A DNA stretch of 64,000 bases from Ochrobactrum chromiisoli. GTDB lineage: Bacteria; Pseudomonadota; Alphaproteobacteria; Rhizobiales; Rhizobiaceae. Made by a program: the position numbers and the translations under genes. The notes below the pieces were generated by a model, which saw only the letters and a program-made list of their open reading frames with translations, did no database searches and was not told where the DNA came from. This document shows positions 63,249 through 64,000 of this stretch, in pieces. Location of the stretch: assembly GCF_026241335.1 (NCBI RefSeq), contig NZ_JAPHAV010000013.1, positions 1-64,000 of the forward strand, given 5' to 3'. The stretch's first letter is position 1, and every line of letters begins with the position of its first letter.

Positions 63249-64000
63249 ATGGCAACACCCCTCATCATCAGGCGACTGGGATTGATTGCACTGCTCGTGG
63301 CCATCATGGTCGGCCTAAGCCTTGTGCCGTCCATGCCGCCCTATTATGTGCGCGTCGTCAATTCGATCCTGCTCTATATCATATTGGCTGTCGGTCTTAA
63401 CCTCGTGGTTGGCTATGTTGGCCTGCTCGATCTCGGCTTCATCGCGTTCTATGCGGTGGGTGCCTATTGTTACGCGTTCCTCGCAAGCGGACATTTCGGC
63501 ATCCATCTGCCTTTTATTATCGTGCTCATCGTAGGCGCCATCGCTGGCGCGTTTGCAGGTATTCTTCTGGGCTTTCCCGTTTTGAAGCTCAGAGGGGACT
63601 ATCTCGCCATCGTCACGCTCAGCTTTGGCGAAATCATCCGCATTGTGATCAACAACGCAGACGAGTTCACCAATGGGCCTCAAGGCATCGCAGCCCTTGA
63701 TCGCGCCAGAATATTCGACCTTCCCTTGACCAGTCCGGTCAATTTCTACTGGCTCCTGCTGGTTCTTGCGGTCATCGTGTGCGCTGCGGTTTTCTGGATG
63801 GAACGGACCATTCTGGGAAAAACCTGGCGCGCCATGCGTGAAGATCAGGACGTCGTGCGTGGCCTTGGCATCAACACCACCAATCTGAAACTGACGGCAT
63901 TTGCCATCAGTGCGGCAATTGGCGGGGCAGGTGGCGTTATATTCGGTGCTTCACAGCGCTTCGTCAGCCCGGAAAGCTTTACTTTTCAGGAATCCCTGCT
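63249..64000 (+). CDS. LivM-type ABC permease (partial, C-terminus off the window)
   Basis: An open frame from ATG 63249 to the right edge reads a LivM permease (LAVGLNLVVGYVGLLDLGFI; FYAVGAYCYAFLAS; LRGDYLAIVTLSFGEIIRIV; AMREDQDVVRGLGINTTNLK). 250 codons are present of about 320-420. LivG and LivF ATPases are expected beyond the edge. Confidence 0.9.
   Translation, partial: MATPLIIRRLGLIALLVAIMVGLSLVPSMPPYYVRVVNSILLYIILAVGLNLVVGYVGLLDLGFIAFYAVGAYCYAFLASGHFGIHLPFIIVLIVGAIAGAFAGILLGFPVLKLRGDYLAIVTLSFGEIIRIVINNADEFTNGPQGIAALDRARIFDLPLTSPVNFYWLLLVLAVIVCAAVFWMERTILGKTWRAMREDQDVVRGLGINTTNLKLTAFAISAAIGGAGGVIFGASQRFVSPESFTFQESL

Noticed and set aside
1..64000. CRISPR array
   Set aside because: No series of regularly spaced identical repeats was seen.
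1..64000. tRNA or rRNA genes
   Set aside because: No cloverleaf-like or rRNA-like segment was recognised in the gaps.

Overview
The window looks like a secondary replicon (second chromosome or megaplasmid) of an alphaproteobacterium of the order Hyphomicrobiales, most likely an Ochrobactrum/Brucella-type organism. The evidence is a complete repABC replication and partition cassette with a parS pair, several rhizobial gene families (DUF1612/RHE_PE00001, DUF6880) and many solute-binding ABC importers. The genus is an inference; no rRNA or tRNA gene was seen.

Layout. (1) 0-5.8 kb: an envelope redox set on the minus strand (PepSY/flavodoxin/FNR reductase running off the left edge, a DUF2271 protein, a cytochrome b561, a small PepSY protein) divergent from a two-component system. 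(2) 5.9-8.1 kb: another histidine kinase whose response regulator is truncated and joined head to head with a truncated COG4705 membrane protein. (3) 8.3-16.6 kb: a lipid A / undecaprenyl-phosphate modification island: ArnT-like transferase, YdjC/NaxD-like deacetylase, GT2 transferase and GtrA-like membrane protein on the minus strand; EptA phosphoethanolamine transferase, a dgkA with a nonsense codon and a second two-component system on the plus strand. Exact direct repeats CTGAC-N6-CTGAA lie upstream of three gene groups in regions 1 and 3, with relaxed versions at two more, suggesting one regulon. (4) 16.8-22.1 kb: a remnant of mscL, a frameshifted FAD oxidoreductase, DUF6880 and DUF1612 proteins, and a VapBC-type toxin-antitoxin pair.

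(5) 22.2-31.8 kb: an amide utilisation locus: urea/amide-type ABC importer (one protein fuses permease and ATPase), a 50-residue protein, two amidases, and AmiC/AmiR. AmiR carries an ANTAR RNA-binding domain, and the leader of the first gene has a hexaloop hairpin followed by a terminator, which fits antitermination. (6) 31.9-39.3 kb: a tyrosine recombinase, repABC with parS sites and antisense RNA, and a peptide deformylase homologue lacking metal ligands, flanked by two different IS3-family scars.

(7) 39.3-48.9 kb: LysR regulator divergent from a PotFGHI-like ABC importer followed by an N-carbamoyl-amino-acid hydrolase, a dihydropyrimidinase/hydantoinase and a TrzA/AtzB-like amidohydrolase: probable uptake and ring opening of a nitrogen heterocycle. 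(8) 49.5-53.3 kb: mobile-element wreckage (WGR protein, resolvase, Tn3 transposase fragment, IS5 transposase, IS21 remnant) next to a truncated glucoamylase-like protein. (9) 53.5-64 kb: IclR regulator and a catabolic operon (enoyl-CoA hydratase, acyl-CoA ligase, alcohol and aldehyde dehydrogenases, acetoacetate-decarboxylase-like protein, SDR) followed by a branched-chain amino-acid type ABC importer cut by the right edge; two copies of a TTCAC-N4-GTGAA palindrome precede parts of this operon.
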